In this document: piece after piece, positions 31,057 through 40,626 of the stretch | Layout: each line of letters opens with the position of its first letter | Numbering within the stretch: the first letter of the stretch is position 1 | Assembly: GCF_000002875.2 (NCBI RefSeq) | Contig: NC_009413.2 | Location: 811,823-875,822 of the forward strand | Reading direction: 5' to 3' | Length of the DNA stretch: 64,000 nucleotides | Origin: Leishmania infantum JPCM5 | Taxonomy: Eukaryota > Euglenozoa > Kinetoplastea > Trypanosomatida > Trypanosomatidae | The notes under the pieces: model-generated | Seen by the model: only the letters and a program-made list of their open reading frames with translations | Databases searched by the model: none | What the model was told of the DNA's origin: nothing | Program-made: the position numbers and the translations under genes

Positions 31057-32247
31057 CTATAAGTCGTCGTCGTCTTCGTTCATCTCGTATGTAACGTCGT
31101 CAGCGTACGTTTTCGGTGTCTTGGGTGCCGTGTTGCGCATGCCTCGCACTCCATTTGGAGTAAAGGGCCGCCCTTGGTAGCTCACCACACGAGGCCCGCC
31201 CACGTCTCCGCTCGCACCCCGTCGCATCCCACGCGTCAAACTCATGGCTTGCTTCCGTCGCTCCTGCGCCATCCTGGCTTGATGTGTTGCCCACGCCGTG
31301 CCCGCTCTGGCAGCACCAGAAATGTCGTCCTCTGCCCCTTGGCCATTTTTGCCGCAGCCGCCGCTGTGACCACCCTCGGTGAGATCCATCAAAGGCCTCA
31401 TCAGCGGGGGGTCTAACCAGTGTTGCTCCAGCCGCAGCGGTGCCCGGCTCCTTCGACGTGCCTCCTCTTCATCTTTTCGTAGCTGTTCCCAGTACTCCGG
31501 ATCTTTATAGCCCTTGTCCCGGGCCTCCACCGCGCGCCAAACGCGATTGTTGCGCTCGTGCAGGTAGACCACGAAGGCCAGGCCGGACCACAGGCAGGCG
31601 TGCCGCGCCACTGCACGCACGAAGCCGCGGCGCTGCTCCTGCTCTGCTCGGCGAATTTCCTCGGGAGTGAACCCTGTGCCGTAGGGGTTTCGGTAGTTCG
31701 AGTAGTATGGACGGTAGAAGTACCAGGTGGAGAAGTTCGTCTGGCTGCCCCGCTGCCCGTCGCCGGCGAACGACGATGACTTAAATTCTTGCTGGAAATC
31801 CTCTCCTAGTCCTTCGCCGTAGGTGCGGTAATGTTGGCGTGCCTCGTAATGCGTGTTTGACGCGTGCCGGCGGCTTTCACAGCTGTTTGGGTTCATGTTC
31901 ATTTCGGTATACATGTCGCGCCAATAGGCGCGTTGCGAGCGCATGTCATCGCTCCACTCTGCATGCGGGCGGGCGCAGAAGCCGCTGCCGCCTCCACTGT
32001 CGTCGCTGGCGGCTGCTGCCTCGCTGACCTTCTTTTCCACGCTGTGCTCGTGCAGTAGCACCTCATAAGCTCTCTGAAGCTGTCGAAAGCCGTCGGCGTC
32101 GCCGCCAGCGTCGGGGTGGGCGGTCAGAGCTCTTTCGCGAAACGCCTTCTTGATATCAGCTGGTGTGTACGACTGCCCATCGTGAAGGCCGAGCACGTGT
32201 CGCGCAGAGACCGCATGCCACCTCAGAACGCATCCGCGAGCGAGCAT
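31057..32247 (-). CDS. J-domain (DnaJ) protein, probably mitochondrial
   Basis: The product is 396 aa from the ATG at 32247 (MLARGCVLRWHAVSARHVLG); the longer open frame starts in CA-repeat sequence. The J domain occupies about residues 17-70, with the invariant HPD at 44-46 ('ERALTAHPDAGGDADGFRQL'), which stimulates HSP70 ATPase. The Arg-containing N-terminus could be a mitochondrial presequence. A single hydrophobic segment around residues 225-240 ('ACLWSGLAFVVYLHE') may anchor it in a membrane. There is no Gly/Phe-rich or zinc-finger region, so it is a class III (DNAJC) type. The rest, with Tyr/Asn/Arg-rich and basic parts, is not recognised. The client or partner is unknown. Confidence 0.92.
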   Translation of the reverse strand: MLARGCVLRWHAVSARHVLGLHDGQSYTPADIKKAFRERALTAHPDAGGDADGFRQLQRAYEVLLHEHSVEKKVSEAAAASDDSGGGSGFCARPHAEWSDDMRSQRAYWRDMYTEMNMNPNSCESRRHASNTHYEARQHYRTYGEGLGEDFQQEFKSSSFAGDGQRGSQTNFSTWYFYRPYYSNYRNPYGTGFTPEEIRRAEQEQRRGFVRAVARHACLWSGLAFVVYLHERNNRVWRAVEARDKGYKDPEYWEQLRKDEEEARRRSRAPLRLEQHWLDPPLMRPLMDLTEGGHSGGCGKNGQGAEDDISGAARAGTAWATHQARMAQERRKQAMSLTRGMRRGASGDVGGPRVVSYQGRPFTPNGVRGMRNTAPKTPKTYADDVTYEMNEDDDDL

Positions 32248-32928
32248 GCAAAGGCTGCGCAGCAGCGCCGAGCAGGTATGTGTGTGTGTGTGTGCGTGTG
32301 GATCCGTATGCGTGTATTCGTGTCTGCGCGGTACGTCCCCGGGAGGCTCGGATGGCCGTAGGCGAAGAGAACGGCGAGGCAAAGCCAAGTAAAAGATGCG
32401 GGGAGCAGTTTGCAGAACACAGAGAGAGGGCGGAAGTGGGGAGGGGGCAGAGAAGTAGCGGCCAAGGTGGCCACACCACCCGCACGACTAAACGCTTACA
32501 TGAACGGTGTATGTTGCTCCATGTTGAGTGTCCATGACGTACGACTGCCTCCCCCGAGGTATGTGTACACATTCGCTGACGCATTCGTGTGCCTGCGCAC
32601 AAAGACGCGTTTCGACGCGAAGGACGGAGATAAAGAGAGCGGATTCACACACACATAATGACTAGTCACGGTTACAGCACAGCCGAAGCTGCAACTCCTC
32701 CCATGTTCATCTGCACACACACACACACACACACACCAGCGTTCCATCCTGTTGTATCGCTTCAACAATCAAGCTGCAGCACATCTGCAACGCAAGGGGG
32801 GGTGGGGGGAGGAGGAGGGGGGCTCAAGAGACGCACGCACTGCATGAGAAGCAGCGCAGTGAACAGACATGCACGCCGAACACCGTCAACCAAGCGCAAG
32901 GTGCGCAGCGCGACAGGTGCATATCTCG
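32248..32928. other. intergenic, about 0.7 kb with CA/GT repeats
   Basis: Spacer with (GT)n at about 32279-32300, (CA)n at about 32715-32736 and G-rich runs near 32798-32822. No gene was seen. Confidence 0.55.
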
Positions 32929-34272
32929 CTAGGCCAGGGAGGATGGGCCATTTGAGTCAGCGGGAGGCTCCTCCAGCCGGCGGATCTTCACCGCACCGCG
33001 ATTGCCGCCCTTGTACGCCTCCTCCAGCACCTCGACGGTCCGCGTAAAATGGCCCTCGCGCTTCAGGTCTCCCGTGTGCTCCGCAAAGTCGGCGGCGGAT
33101 GGGTACATGAGCCGCACCAGCTTCTCCTCCGGCTTCAAGAAGTTGCGAGCGTAGAAGTGGCAGCGGTAGTGAGCGTTTTTGCTCTTGTCGTCGCGGAAAG
33201 GTGCGCCGCAGTGCGGGCACCGGTACCGCGCGGCCGGCGTATTGCGCGGCGGGAAGATGGAGTTCAAGAAGCTTCGCAGCGTCCGCTCTACCGTGTCTGG
33301 GCTGCGCACACCACGCTCGAAGGAGCGCAGCGCGGCGTTCTTCGCGCTGGCCACCGCTGCTGGCTGCCCACCATTTTCCCTCACCCCTGATCCCACTAGA
33401 TTCGTCGTTGGGGCGGCTGCCATAACTTCCGCACTGACCCGGGCGGTGCTGTCGATGATGTGCTGCACGCTTGTCCCCCAAACATCGGGGCTGTTCACGC
33501 CACTGCGGCCCCCGTTCACCTTCGCCGTGGAGCTGCCAGCGGCATCCTGTTGCAGCTGTTTCTGTTCGTCCTCCTCCGCCTCGCGCGTGTGCTGAAGACG
33601 GTGCTGCAGGTACTCTTGAAGGCGGCGATGCACATCGCTGTTGAATGTGCTCTGCATGATCCACGAGTCCAGCAGGGCGTGGAAAAGATGGCGGTATTCA
33701 TCAACAGCGTTCGCCACCCAGTAGGACGTGGCAGGGGCAAACACTGGGACATAATAGGCAACAAGCTGCGGCAGCTCTTTTCCAATGACCTCGTGCAGCT
33801 TCCCGGCCACGTCAGCGCGGACACCTTTTACGAGGGCATCCATCACGCAGAACGCGAGGTACACATCCTGCACGGCCGCATGCGCTTGGTAGGTGCGCCC
33901 GCGGTCTAGCGCCGATCCGCGCGGCGCAATCATGGAGGAAATCGCGTTGGTGATGGTGCCGCTGCTTGAGGCAGCTGACGCCGCTGCGGCCGTGGCACGG
34001 GTGAGCTCGTCACTGACTTCTGCAAAGCGGGTTGCTGTGTCCTTGATGTGGTTTTGAATCGTGAGCCACGCGCTCTCCACCCAGCTAGGATGGTCGTTTA
34101 CGGCCCAAACGATGCCATCCAGCAGAAACTGCGTGCGGGGGATCATTGGCGGCACCCGAATGAAGGGATGCTGCCGTGAGGCCACCGCATACGATGGCGT
34201 GCGTAGTCGGCTGGCAAGGAAAAACTGAAGCGAGATGCACCACTCCTCCTTGCGTTGCGTGTCCAAGTCCAT
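32929..34272 (-). CDS. CID-like plus C2H2 zinc-finger protein, Pcf11-like 3'-end processing factor (tentative)
   Basis: The product is 447 aa from the ATG at 34272 (MDLDTQRKEEWCISLQFFLA). The N-terminal 225 residues look helical like a Pol II CTD-interacting domain. The segment 'DVYLAFCVMDALVKGVRADV' matches the CID 'yl.DSi.KNv' helix, and 'DEYRHLFHALLDSW' matches the final 'r.kl..Ll..W' helix. A linker rich in Ala, Ser and Gln follows. Near the C-terminus a zinc finger with Cys352, Cys355, His368 and His372 (CPHCGAPFRDDKSKNAHYRC, then HFYARN) resembles the Pcf11 'CxxCGxRF...HxxxHFxxN' finger. CID plus this finger is the Pcf11 layout, so a role in mRNA cleavage/polyadenylation or termination is inferred. 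Sequence similarity is low. Confidence 0.82.
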   Translation of the reverse strand: MDLDTQRKEEWCISLQFFLASRLRTPSYAVASRQHPFIRVPPMIPRTQFLLDGIVWAVNDHPSWVESAWLTIQNHIKDTATRFAEVSDELTRATAAAASAASSSGTITNAISSMIAPRGSALDRGRTYQAHAAVQDVYLAFCVMDALVKGVRADVAGKLHEVIGKELPQLVAYYVPVFAPATSYWVANAVDEYRHLFHALLDSWIMQSTFNSDVHRRLQEYLQHRLQHTREAEEDEQKQLQQDAAGSSTAKVNGGRSGVNSPDVWGTSVQHIIDSTARVSAEVMAAAPTTNLVGSGVRENGGQPAAVASAKNAALRSFERGVRSPDTVERTLRSFLNSIFPPRNTPAARYRCPHCGAPFRDDKSKNAHYRCHFYARNFLKPEEKLVRLMYPSAADFAEHTGDLKREGHFTRTVEVLEEAYKGGNRGAVKIRRLEEPPADSNGPSSLA

Positions 34273-34450
34273 GGGTGTTCTCTCTTGAGCGCAGTTTGTG
34301 TTGGGGGTTGGCCGGGGACGAGCACGTGTGTGTATGTGTGCAGAGTGTGCACCGAGGTAAGGACGAGGAGAGACGGAAAGAACCTTGTAGCGACAGTGCT
34401 CGCTTGCCTATGGATGTATGTGGCACAGTAGCTGATACATGCAAGCGAAG

Positions 34451-34478
34451 GTGTGTGTGTGTGTGTGTGTGTGTGTGG
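34451..34478. repeat. (GT)n microsatellite
   Basis: Fourteen GT dinucleotides in the 5' flank of the Pcf11-like gene. Confidence 0.95.
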
Positions 34479-34679
34479 ACGTGCCGTAGAGTTGCGTACG
34501 CAGCGCTGTCGTGACAGGGAAAGGAGGGTAGGAGAAGACCAAGAATCGACAAGCACACGCATGCACCACCACATCTCGCCACCCTCTGTTGCACTGCGGC
34601 TGCGTTAAGCAACCGCACCCGCCCAGCACCGTCTGGCGTCGCTTAGCCCATTTCAGTTTCACTGCATACAGCGCAGGCC

Positions 34680-34950
34680 AGGTCCAGGATGACGCTCGGC
34701 ATCACCGCGGCGAAGCGAAAGAGGAAAAGCTGTAGGTGGCTGCGCATGCTTGTTGAGTCGTCGACATGATTCGTCGTGATCTGGCCTCACAAACGCGATC
34801 ATGACCGCAACCCGCTTTAGCGAAGTGCCGGCCCAGACTGGTTTGCCGACACCAAGAGCACGCAGCCGTACCCCAGGCGCAGGCTGCAGCCTCCGTGGGC
34901 CTCCCCAGAAAGAGTGGGGACTGGACCCTGATGCAACAGTGAAATGACTG
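34680..34950 (-). mobile_element. possible very degenerate SIDER remnant
   Basis: On the plus strand 'cccagaaagagtggggactg' followed by 'gaccctgatgc' resembles the element border 'cccctgaagagtgggggcgc' followed by 'cggaccctgagatgcc' of SIDER2 copy 1. The rest is only weakly similar, so this is tentative. Confidence 0.3.
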
Positions 34951-35067
34951 ACGTCATCAGGGACGAAGAACACCAACAACAACACACGTGGGGGCCAGGG
35001 GTAGTACTGTTGAAGAGATGCAAGCATACCTACCGGGAGAGAGCGAGGGCACAGCCGCATCGGCGCC

Positions 35068-36447
35068 CTACTCGCGGGACTGCTGCTGTACCGCAGCTTT
35101 GTGAACAGACAGTATCCACGCCACAAACTGCGCCTTGCGCGTCATTCGTGCTGCTTGCTGCACCTGGGCCTCTGTCACCGGGCACTCCATAAAGTCCGTC
35201 GCCTCAGACGCTGTCATGGCGCCCAGACCCTCCTTCACGAGCTTCTTGAGCTCGGCGGCTGTGTAGTGATGATCCAGCTCAAACTCAGTGATGCTTGCGT
35301 CAGAGATGCGTTTCCGCTTCTCTCGCAGGATCTCTTTGGGAATACGCCGCGGGCACTCCAGCAGATATCGATCAATGTTCTCAGCCGTAAGCACCTCCTC
35401 GCCCTTTGCCGGTTCCCACGAGCCGAGACCGTCACGGTTGTCTGCCGAAGGACGCGTGTCGTCTGTGCGGGTGCGCTTCCTCTCGCCTTGGCTGTTCGTG
35501 CCGCTGTTGTCGCTGCTGCCACTTTGCCCGTTCGCCGAAGCGTTCTCGTCGTCGATGTCAACGGCCTCGTGGTTCTTCTCGAAGGATAGGATGAGCCAGT
35601 CTTGGAGCGCCTCCGCGGCGGCGGCACTCGACGCGTTCGCCGACACCTTGCCGGCGTGTGCGGGCACAGGGAAGACAACGTCCACCACGAAATCTGCCAG
35701 AGCATCGGGCAGGGCGGCGTCTTGTGCATCGGCTGCCTGCTGCTGCCGCATGAACGTCGAGTTCAGCACCGTAGGCTGAACGCCGCACGCTAGTATCATC
35801 CGCTTCACCTCATCGACCCGGCAGCGGCGAAGCCACTCGTCAAGCCCGTCGATGAGGAACTGCTCCACAAAAGGAGAACAGTTGCAGCAGCACAGTGGCG
35901 CCGCGGGGATGCCGAGCACCTCGCGTAGCCGAACCAGCAAGTGGATCGGAATCTCGTTTTCGACATCGTCTGCGTAGTGCGCGAGAGAGGTGGGATGCAA
36001 CACGGCTTCGCTCCAGGCAGTGCTTACGGGTGCCGAGGAAAGCGGGATGGAGGAGGATTCCTGCTGCTGCAGGGCCTCGTCACTGCTCAAGCCCGCCGGC
36101 GCGGTGCCGCCCTCTTCGAGCGGTAACGGCGCGGGGGTGGCGGTGATCCACAGGGACGCCTTCTTTGACTGTTCCGGCGCGCCGGTACCCAGCACAGCTA
36201 GTAATGCGTGCTGCTCTGCGGCGTCTGTGAAGAGACGACGCACATTGGCTCGCAGTGCATCCAGCGCCGCTGTGAGAACGCCGGTGATGGCGGCATCCGC
36301 GGCGAACACGCTCTCCGGATTCCGAAAGCTACCGGCCTCGTCGACCTCGGCGTCTAGTGCAAAGGCCTGTGCGCCGGTGTTGTCGAGGAAGGCAAGAACA
36401 CGAAACAGAGCATTCGATTTGAACTGCTGCGCGGCGACCGGGGACAT
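35068..36447 (-). CDS. hypothetical protein (459 aa)
   Basis: The start is the ATG at 36447 (MSPVAAQQFKSNALFRVLAF); the frame extends upstream only through a TTG. The N-terminal 250 residues look globular and helical, with a Cys cluster in 'IPAAPLCCCNCSPFVEQFLI'. An acidic/Asn/Ser-rich stretch with a basic cluster 'GERKRTRTDD' follows, which could act as a nuclear localisation signal. The C-terminal 110 residues are helical and charged ('PRRIPKEILREKRKRISDAS', 'LKKLVKEGLGAMTASEATDF'). I recognise no family. A nuclear protein is possible, but only the basic cluster supports that. Confidence 0.85.
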   Translation of the reverse strand: MSPVAAQQFKSNALFRVLAFLDNTGAQAFALDAEVDEAGSFRNPESVFAADAAITGVLTAALDALRANVRRLFTDAAEQHALLAVLGTGAPEQSKKASLWITATPAPLPLEEGGTAPAGLSSDEALQQQESSSIPLSSAPVSTAWSEAVLHPTSLAHYADDVENEIPIHLLVRLREVLGIPAAPLCCCNCSPFVEQFLIDGLDEWLRRCRVDEVKRMILACGVQPTVLNSTFMRQQQAADAQDAALPDALADFVVDVVFPVPAHAGKVSANASSAAAAEALQDWLILSFEKNHEAVDIDDENASANGQSGSSDNSGTNSQGERKRTRTDDTRPSADNRDGLGSWEPAKGEEVLTAENIDRYLLECPRRIPKEILREKRKRISDASITEFELDHHYTAAELKKLVKEGLGAMTASEATDFMECPVTEAQVQQAARMTRKAQFVAWILSVHKAAVQQQSRE

Positions 36448-37158
36448 CACCGCCTGTTTCGTCTGTGCGAGCGCCGATCTGAGGCGTGGCAACGGGGCAT
36501 AGAGAGCGCATGGCGAGGGATGTGAGACGGGAAAAGCGAGAGACGAGAGGGTGCTTTCAAGGATGCGACAGGATAACGAGACATGTGCGATTCACAGGGG
36601 AGGGGGAGAGGAAGGCGGTGGACAGCCCTTACCCACCTGTTCTTATATATGTACATATGCGTGCGTTCTTCTGCGACACCATGCCCAGGTGCCCATTCAC
36701 ACCATCACCGCTCTGAGGGTGGATGACGTTCCCTTCTCCCATCAAAAAGGCACCTCTGCCTTTATTTCCTTTATCGTGCTTGTGTGTGTGTGTGTATGTG
36801 TGTGTGTGCATATGGCTGTGCGCGCCCGTGAGCACTTCCATCGTGTGCGTGAGAGCACATAATGCAGTGAAGCGGTGACACACACGCACACACACACAAA
36901 GGCATGCACCACGTTACTCGCTCATTACCAAACAACTGAAATTCATCGGGGAAATTACGGTGAGGACTAAGCAGACACGAGAGTGCAGGCGCGTGGAGGG
37001 GAGGAGGGTGAGGGAGACGGACACNNAGATCGGCGTATGCTCACCCTCCCTCCACGCACCTTCGCACACACACAGCTGATAGTTGCGGACCCTCTTCAGT
37101 CATAAAAGGGCTGCACCTGCTTCCGTCTCTCTCTGTGGCGAGCGAGTTTTCACTCGTA
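36448..37158. other. intergenic, about 0.7 kb, contains two ambiguous bases
   Basis: GT-rich spacer with two undetermined bases at 37025-37026. No gene was seen. Confidence 0.55.
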
Positions 37159-37986
37159 TCACTCGTCGCGCCCTCGCTTCACGCTGATGCACACTAATTC
37201 AAACGTTTTGCCCGCCGCGGTGGGTGGGAGAAGTATGACCCGGCGACGACGCTGCTGTGATCTATCCCATGCGCTGTGCCCAGGGCCGTGGCGCACTTGC
37301 AGCTTGCCGTTGTTTTTCGTCGACGCTGAAGTCGGCAAAGACGATGACGCAGATGCACATCGGAAGTAGAGCGCTGTGGGAATAGAGATTTCTTCAGTAC
37401 TGGTGCAGCGCAGGGACGCGCGAGCATCGGGGGTGAGAGCGGCGACATCGATGAACAGTACACGCGTGGGCTTGTCTCCGCTGCGCTCAAGGCCCCTGCT
37501 ACGGCTGTGTCGACGCGCGCCGCAGTAAAACTGAGGACGAGAAAGCGCGGTAGGGTTCTGTGGTCCTTCAACGATGCAAAGGCTCCAGTGCTCTTTGTAT
37601 CGATTCGGACGCTGATACGACACACGCGCCGCGTAGAGAGGCACGGGGAAGACTGCTGCGTCAGCACGGGAGCTGATGCTGCTGCTGGTCGCACTGGTAT
37701 CATGCGCCGCAGGACTAAGTACTCGACCCTCGGCAACGATGTGGACTGTTCCCGCTTTGTGCGCGCCGAGAGGCGTTCGCTGCTGCCTTGCTTGCTCCTC
37801 TGGCGTATGAAGGGCGACACTGCGCGTCACCGATATCGATGCCTCTTCACACCTCCACGTCCCGGCGGCCTCCACGGTGAAGCGGGGCTGATGCGGCATC
37901 TGCACTTCATGCACGCGGACATCTTGGACGCATATATGCACGGTCTGGATGTCTGGCGACGCCTTCGCCACAGCGGTGCTACTCAT
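37159..37986 (-). CDS. hypothetical protein (275 aa)
   Basis: The start is the ATG at 37986 (MSSTAVAKASPDIQTVHICV); the frame extends upstream only via a TTG. The first 190 residues alternate hydrophobic and polar residues in short strands ('IQTVHICVQDVRVHEVQMPH', 'GTVHIVAEGRVLSP', 'FPVPLYAARVSYQRPNRYKE', 'HWSLCIVEGPQ'), which suggests a beta-sandwich. The second half is Arg/Ser-rich with several basic clusters and ends in 'VCISVKRGRDE'. No motif, signal peptide or membrane segment is recognised. It lies between the unknown 459-aa gene and the PP2A B''-like gene, which gives no functional hint. Confidence 0.75.
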   Translation of the reverse strand: MSSTAVAKASPDIQTVHICVQDVRVHEVQMPHQPRFTVEAAGTWRCEEASISVTRSVALHTPEEQARQQRTPLGAHKAGTVHIVAEGRVLSPAAHDTSATSSSISSRADAAVFPVPLYAARVSYQRPNRYKEHWSLCIVEGPQNPTALSRPQFYCGARRHSRSRGLERSGDKPTRVLFIDVAALTPDARASLRCTSTEEISIPTALYFRCASASSSLPTSASTKNNGKLQVRHGPGHSAWDRSQQRRRRVILLPPTAAGKTFELVCISVKRGRDE

Positions 37987-38811
37987 GACCAACAGCAATG
38001 GGACGCGGGCGGTGCGTGTGTTCGCTGGTACGCGTCCAGCAGCTTTCGTTGTATTCGTTTCCGCCAAATTCTGTGATACCGTGCACTGCGTGCTATTTCA
38101 CTGTGCGCTGCAACGTTCGCACTCGTATGCTTCCGGGGCCGGCAAAAAGACAAAACACACACACACACACACATACACACATACACACGCAGCGGAAGAG
38201 ACAGGGACAGGGACAGAGAGAGTCGTTTCGGAGAGGAGGAACGGTGGGGCACTTTATTGCCATTCGAGACGACGATAAGTTCACGTGTGTGCGTCGAGGA
38301 CGCACTTTAACATGGTACACAAAAATGCGGGGGTGATGAGTTGGGAGGGAGGGAGGAGGTAGACGCACACGAGTCCCAGTCCGCGTGGCCCACTTTAATT
38401 CCGTATCTCCGCACTCCTGTGCGCACGCACATGGATAGAGACGCGTACACTCAATGTTGCGGCTGCTCACCATGACATCAACGCTCAGGGAAGAGAGGAG
38501 CCGAAAACCCCGCCAACAGAAAGCACAGTATTTTGCGTGTTCCCCCTTGGCTTTCCCTCCTCTTCTCAACGCTTTCGCGGCTCCATCCTATCCCGTGAAT
38601 GCGCGCGCGCGCGTGTGTGTTTTGGTGGAAGAGAGGCGAGGAGCGGGTCCAAGCCACACAGCCCGCGAAAAAAAGGCGAGAAAAATGAGCCTGTGCTTTT
38701 GAGATCGCTGCACGGGGCTAACAGCATCGAGACAGCGGCGACAGAGTGGTGATGGTGGCCAGGGTCATTGCCGACATCCAGTGAAACTAGTTAGCGGCCT
38801 CCCCTCCTCAG
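37987..38811. other. intergenic, about 0.8 kb with CA repeat
   Basis: Contains (CA)n at about 38154-38185. Otherwise it is spacer without a recognisable gene. Confidence 0.55.
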
Positions 38812-40626
38812 TCAGCGCTGCTCGCGGTTTTCGTAGGTCCAGAACGAGAGGCAGTCAATCAAGAGTGCCACAAACAATCCCGCCTGCGGAGACCGCACAA
38901 ACTCGTCGCGCGTGATGAGCAGCGACTCGGCCTTCTCGACCAGGTCGAACACCTCCTGCACAACCGTCTCGCGCGAGGGCACGTCCAACCCGGCGGCTAC
39001 TAGCTTCGCGTGCGTTTCGCGAAAGAACTGGTTGACGATCATCGGCGTCAACACGCCCGTCCCTTCCATGTCAAGAATGTTCCAGAAGAAGTACGGCCGG
39101 CTGCACTGCGGCAGCAGCTCCACGGCTATTACAAAGTCTACAAATTTGCGGTAGTCCATCTCAGACCGTGTCATGAGCGTGTTCGTCTCGAAGTAGCGAT
39201 CGATAAAGAGGGAGCAGAGTGGACTGACGTCCGGCGGCAGACCGTCGTCGAGTACGGTCGGCAAACCTTTTTTGTACCCACGCAGGTTCTCTACATTGAG
39301 CGTACCCGTGTTGCGGGTGTCCAACAGCACGAATTTGTTGTAGAGCTGCTGCGTAACGAGAGCACCGAACCAGTTCTGCGGGTCGTCTTCCGTCATGAGC
39401 TGCAGGCTAACCCACTCATCCATGACACCGCTGTGTAGCAGGGAGTGGATGCGTAGCACGCCGCGATTGCCGGGGTCGAGGTCCCAGAAGAGCCGGCGAC
39501 TCACTGTGCAGCAGTAGAAGGGGAGCATGTCCTTGCCCATCGCCTGCAGCGCGGCGATCCGGGGCGCCAGATCGCGCACGTAGTTCTCCACCTCATCCTC
39601 CGAGAGCCGCCCATCGTTGTTGCTGTCCCACATAATAAGCTCCGCCTCGCACTTGACAAGGGACACCTGCTTCGCAAAGGTCTGGTAGATGGCGGCGATT
39701 TCGACCGCGCGCTCGGCGTTGCGAGGGCAGGAAAGGAAGAGTTGCACGTCCGGCCGCGGCGGCGGCACCGAGCAGAGGTAGAGCACGTTGCCGAGCGCCG
39801 GCTGATCCTCTGCAAGGCGGAGCAGATGCTCAAAGTGGGCGTGGCTCCGCATAAGGGAGCGTGCAGAGGCAGGAGTATCGCTGTGCTGCTGGTCGCGATA
39901 GCGCTTGACGTGCTGCAAGACAGCGTCCCAGCTCGCGCCCTGTGTGCCGCTGCTGCCTGGAGCGTCGTTGGGCGCTGCTATCGTAGCGGTCAAGACCGGT
40001 GGCGTGCTTGCGGAGAGAGGTTGGGCCAGCGACACAGGGGGCTGCAGCGGGGACATCGAGGGAGACGAATTACCGCCTCCGCTTCTCTCGTGGTTGTCCT
40101 TCTTTCCCTCTCTCCTGGATAGGATGCACTCGTCCTCATCCTCCGACACATCCCAGACGGTGCTCGGCGGCGGTGGCAGCTGCGCTTCATAGTGTTCCGC
40201 TGCCCACTCATTGAAGTCGTGCAGCAGCTGCTCGTACGCTTCCATGCTGATGCTGGTGCGATCCCCTGCACTCAGCAGCGTCCACAAATGTGCGTGCATC
40301 TCGTCCAGCTTTTCGATCTCCTTGAAGCGCATGTCCAACTCGAAGGCTTTGCAGGTGCTGTGCAGAAGCCGTGTTGTCTCGTCGGCAGCCGGGTCGCGAC
40401 CTCGCATGTAAAGCGCGGGTAGGAACGTCGCAGATGCCTGCTCGCGCCTCTGCACCAGCTCGCGGTTGATGCGCTCAGTTTCGGCTTCGAAGCACTGCGT
40501 TGCCCACTCCTCCAGCGCCGTCGAAGTAGTGAGCTCATGCGCCTGCTCCTCCTGGGCCGCAAAGGTGCGGAGGCGCTGAGTCGCGAGCGCGATCGGCGGG
40601 AAAGACGACGACGACGCAAGACTCAT
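38812..40626 (-). CDS. PP2A regulatory subunit B''-like EF-hand protein (PPP2R3C/TON2 type)
   Basis: The product is 604 aa from the ATG at 40626 (MSLASSSSFPPIALATQRLR). A canonical EF-hand loop, 'WDSNNDGRLSEDEVENYVRD', lies mid-protein. Degenerate EF-like loops follow ('LDTRNTGTLNVENL', 'LDMEGTGVLTPMIV'). The C-terminal third matches PP2A B'' subunits closely, especially PPP2R3C/TON2: 'LYNKFVLLDTRNTGTL', 'MDYRKFVDFVIAVE', 'YFFWNILDMEGTGVL' and the hallmark ending 'LLIDCLSFWTYENREQR'. B'' subunits direct the phosphatase core in a calcium-dependent way. TON2-type members act at centrosomes or cortical microtubule arrays, so a basal-body or cytoskeletal role is plausible. An Ser/Pro/Gly-rich insert sits at residues about 170-240. 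The family is secure; the exact subtype is inference. Confidence 0.93.
   Translation of the reverse strand: MSLASSSSFPPIALATQRLRTFAAQEEQAHELTTSTALEEWATQCFEAETERINRELVQRREQASATFLPALYMRGRDPAADETTRLLHSTCKAFELDMRFKEIEKLDEMHAHLWTLLSAGDRTSISMEAYEQLLHDFNEWAAEHYEAQLPPPPSTVWDVSEDEDECILSRREGKKDNHERSGGGNSSPSMSPLQPPVSLAQPLSASTPPVLTATIAAPNDAPGSSGTQGASWDAVLQHVKRYRDQQHSDTPASARSLMRSHAHFEHLLRLAEDQPALGNVLYLCSVPPPRPDVQLFLSCPRNAERAVEIAAIYQTFAKQVSLVKCEAELIMWDSNNDGRLSEDEVENYVRDLAPRIAALQAMGKDMLPFYCCTVSRRLFWDLDPGNRGVLRIHSLLHSGVMDEWVSLQLMTEDDPQNWFGALVTQQLYNKFVLLDTRNTGTLNVENLRGYKKGLPTVLDDGLPPDVSPLCSLFIDRYFETNTLMTRSEMDYRKFVDFVIAVELLPQCSRPYFFWNILDMEGTGVLTPMIVNQFFRETHAKLVAAGLDVPSRETVVQEVFDLVEKAESLLITRDEFVRSPQAGLFVALLIDCLSFWTYENREQR

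Larger units (their letters stand above)
34273..35067. other. intergenic, about 0.8 kb
   Basis: Contains a (GT)n microsatellite at 34451-34478 and a possible very degenerate SIDER segment (see 34680-34950). No gene was seen. Confidence 0.5.

Noticed and set aside
36448..36492. N-terminal extension MPRLRSALAQTK of the 459-aa protein
   Set aside because: The codon at 36492 is TTG, and an ATG is available at 36447.
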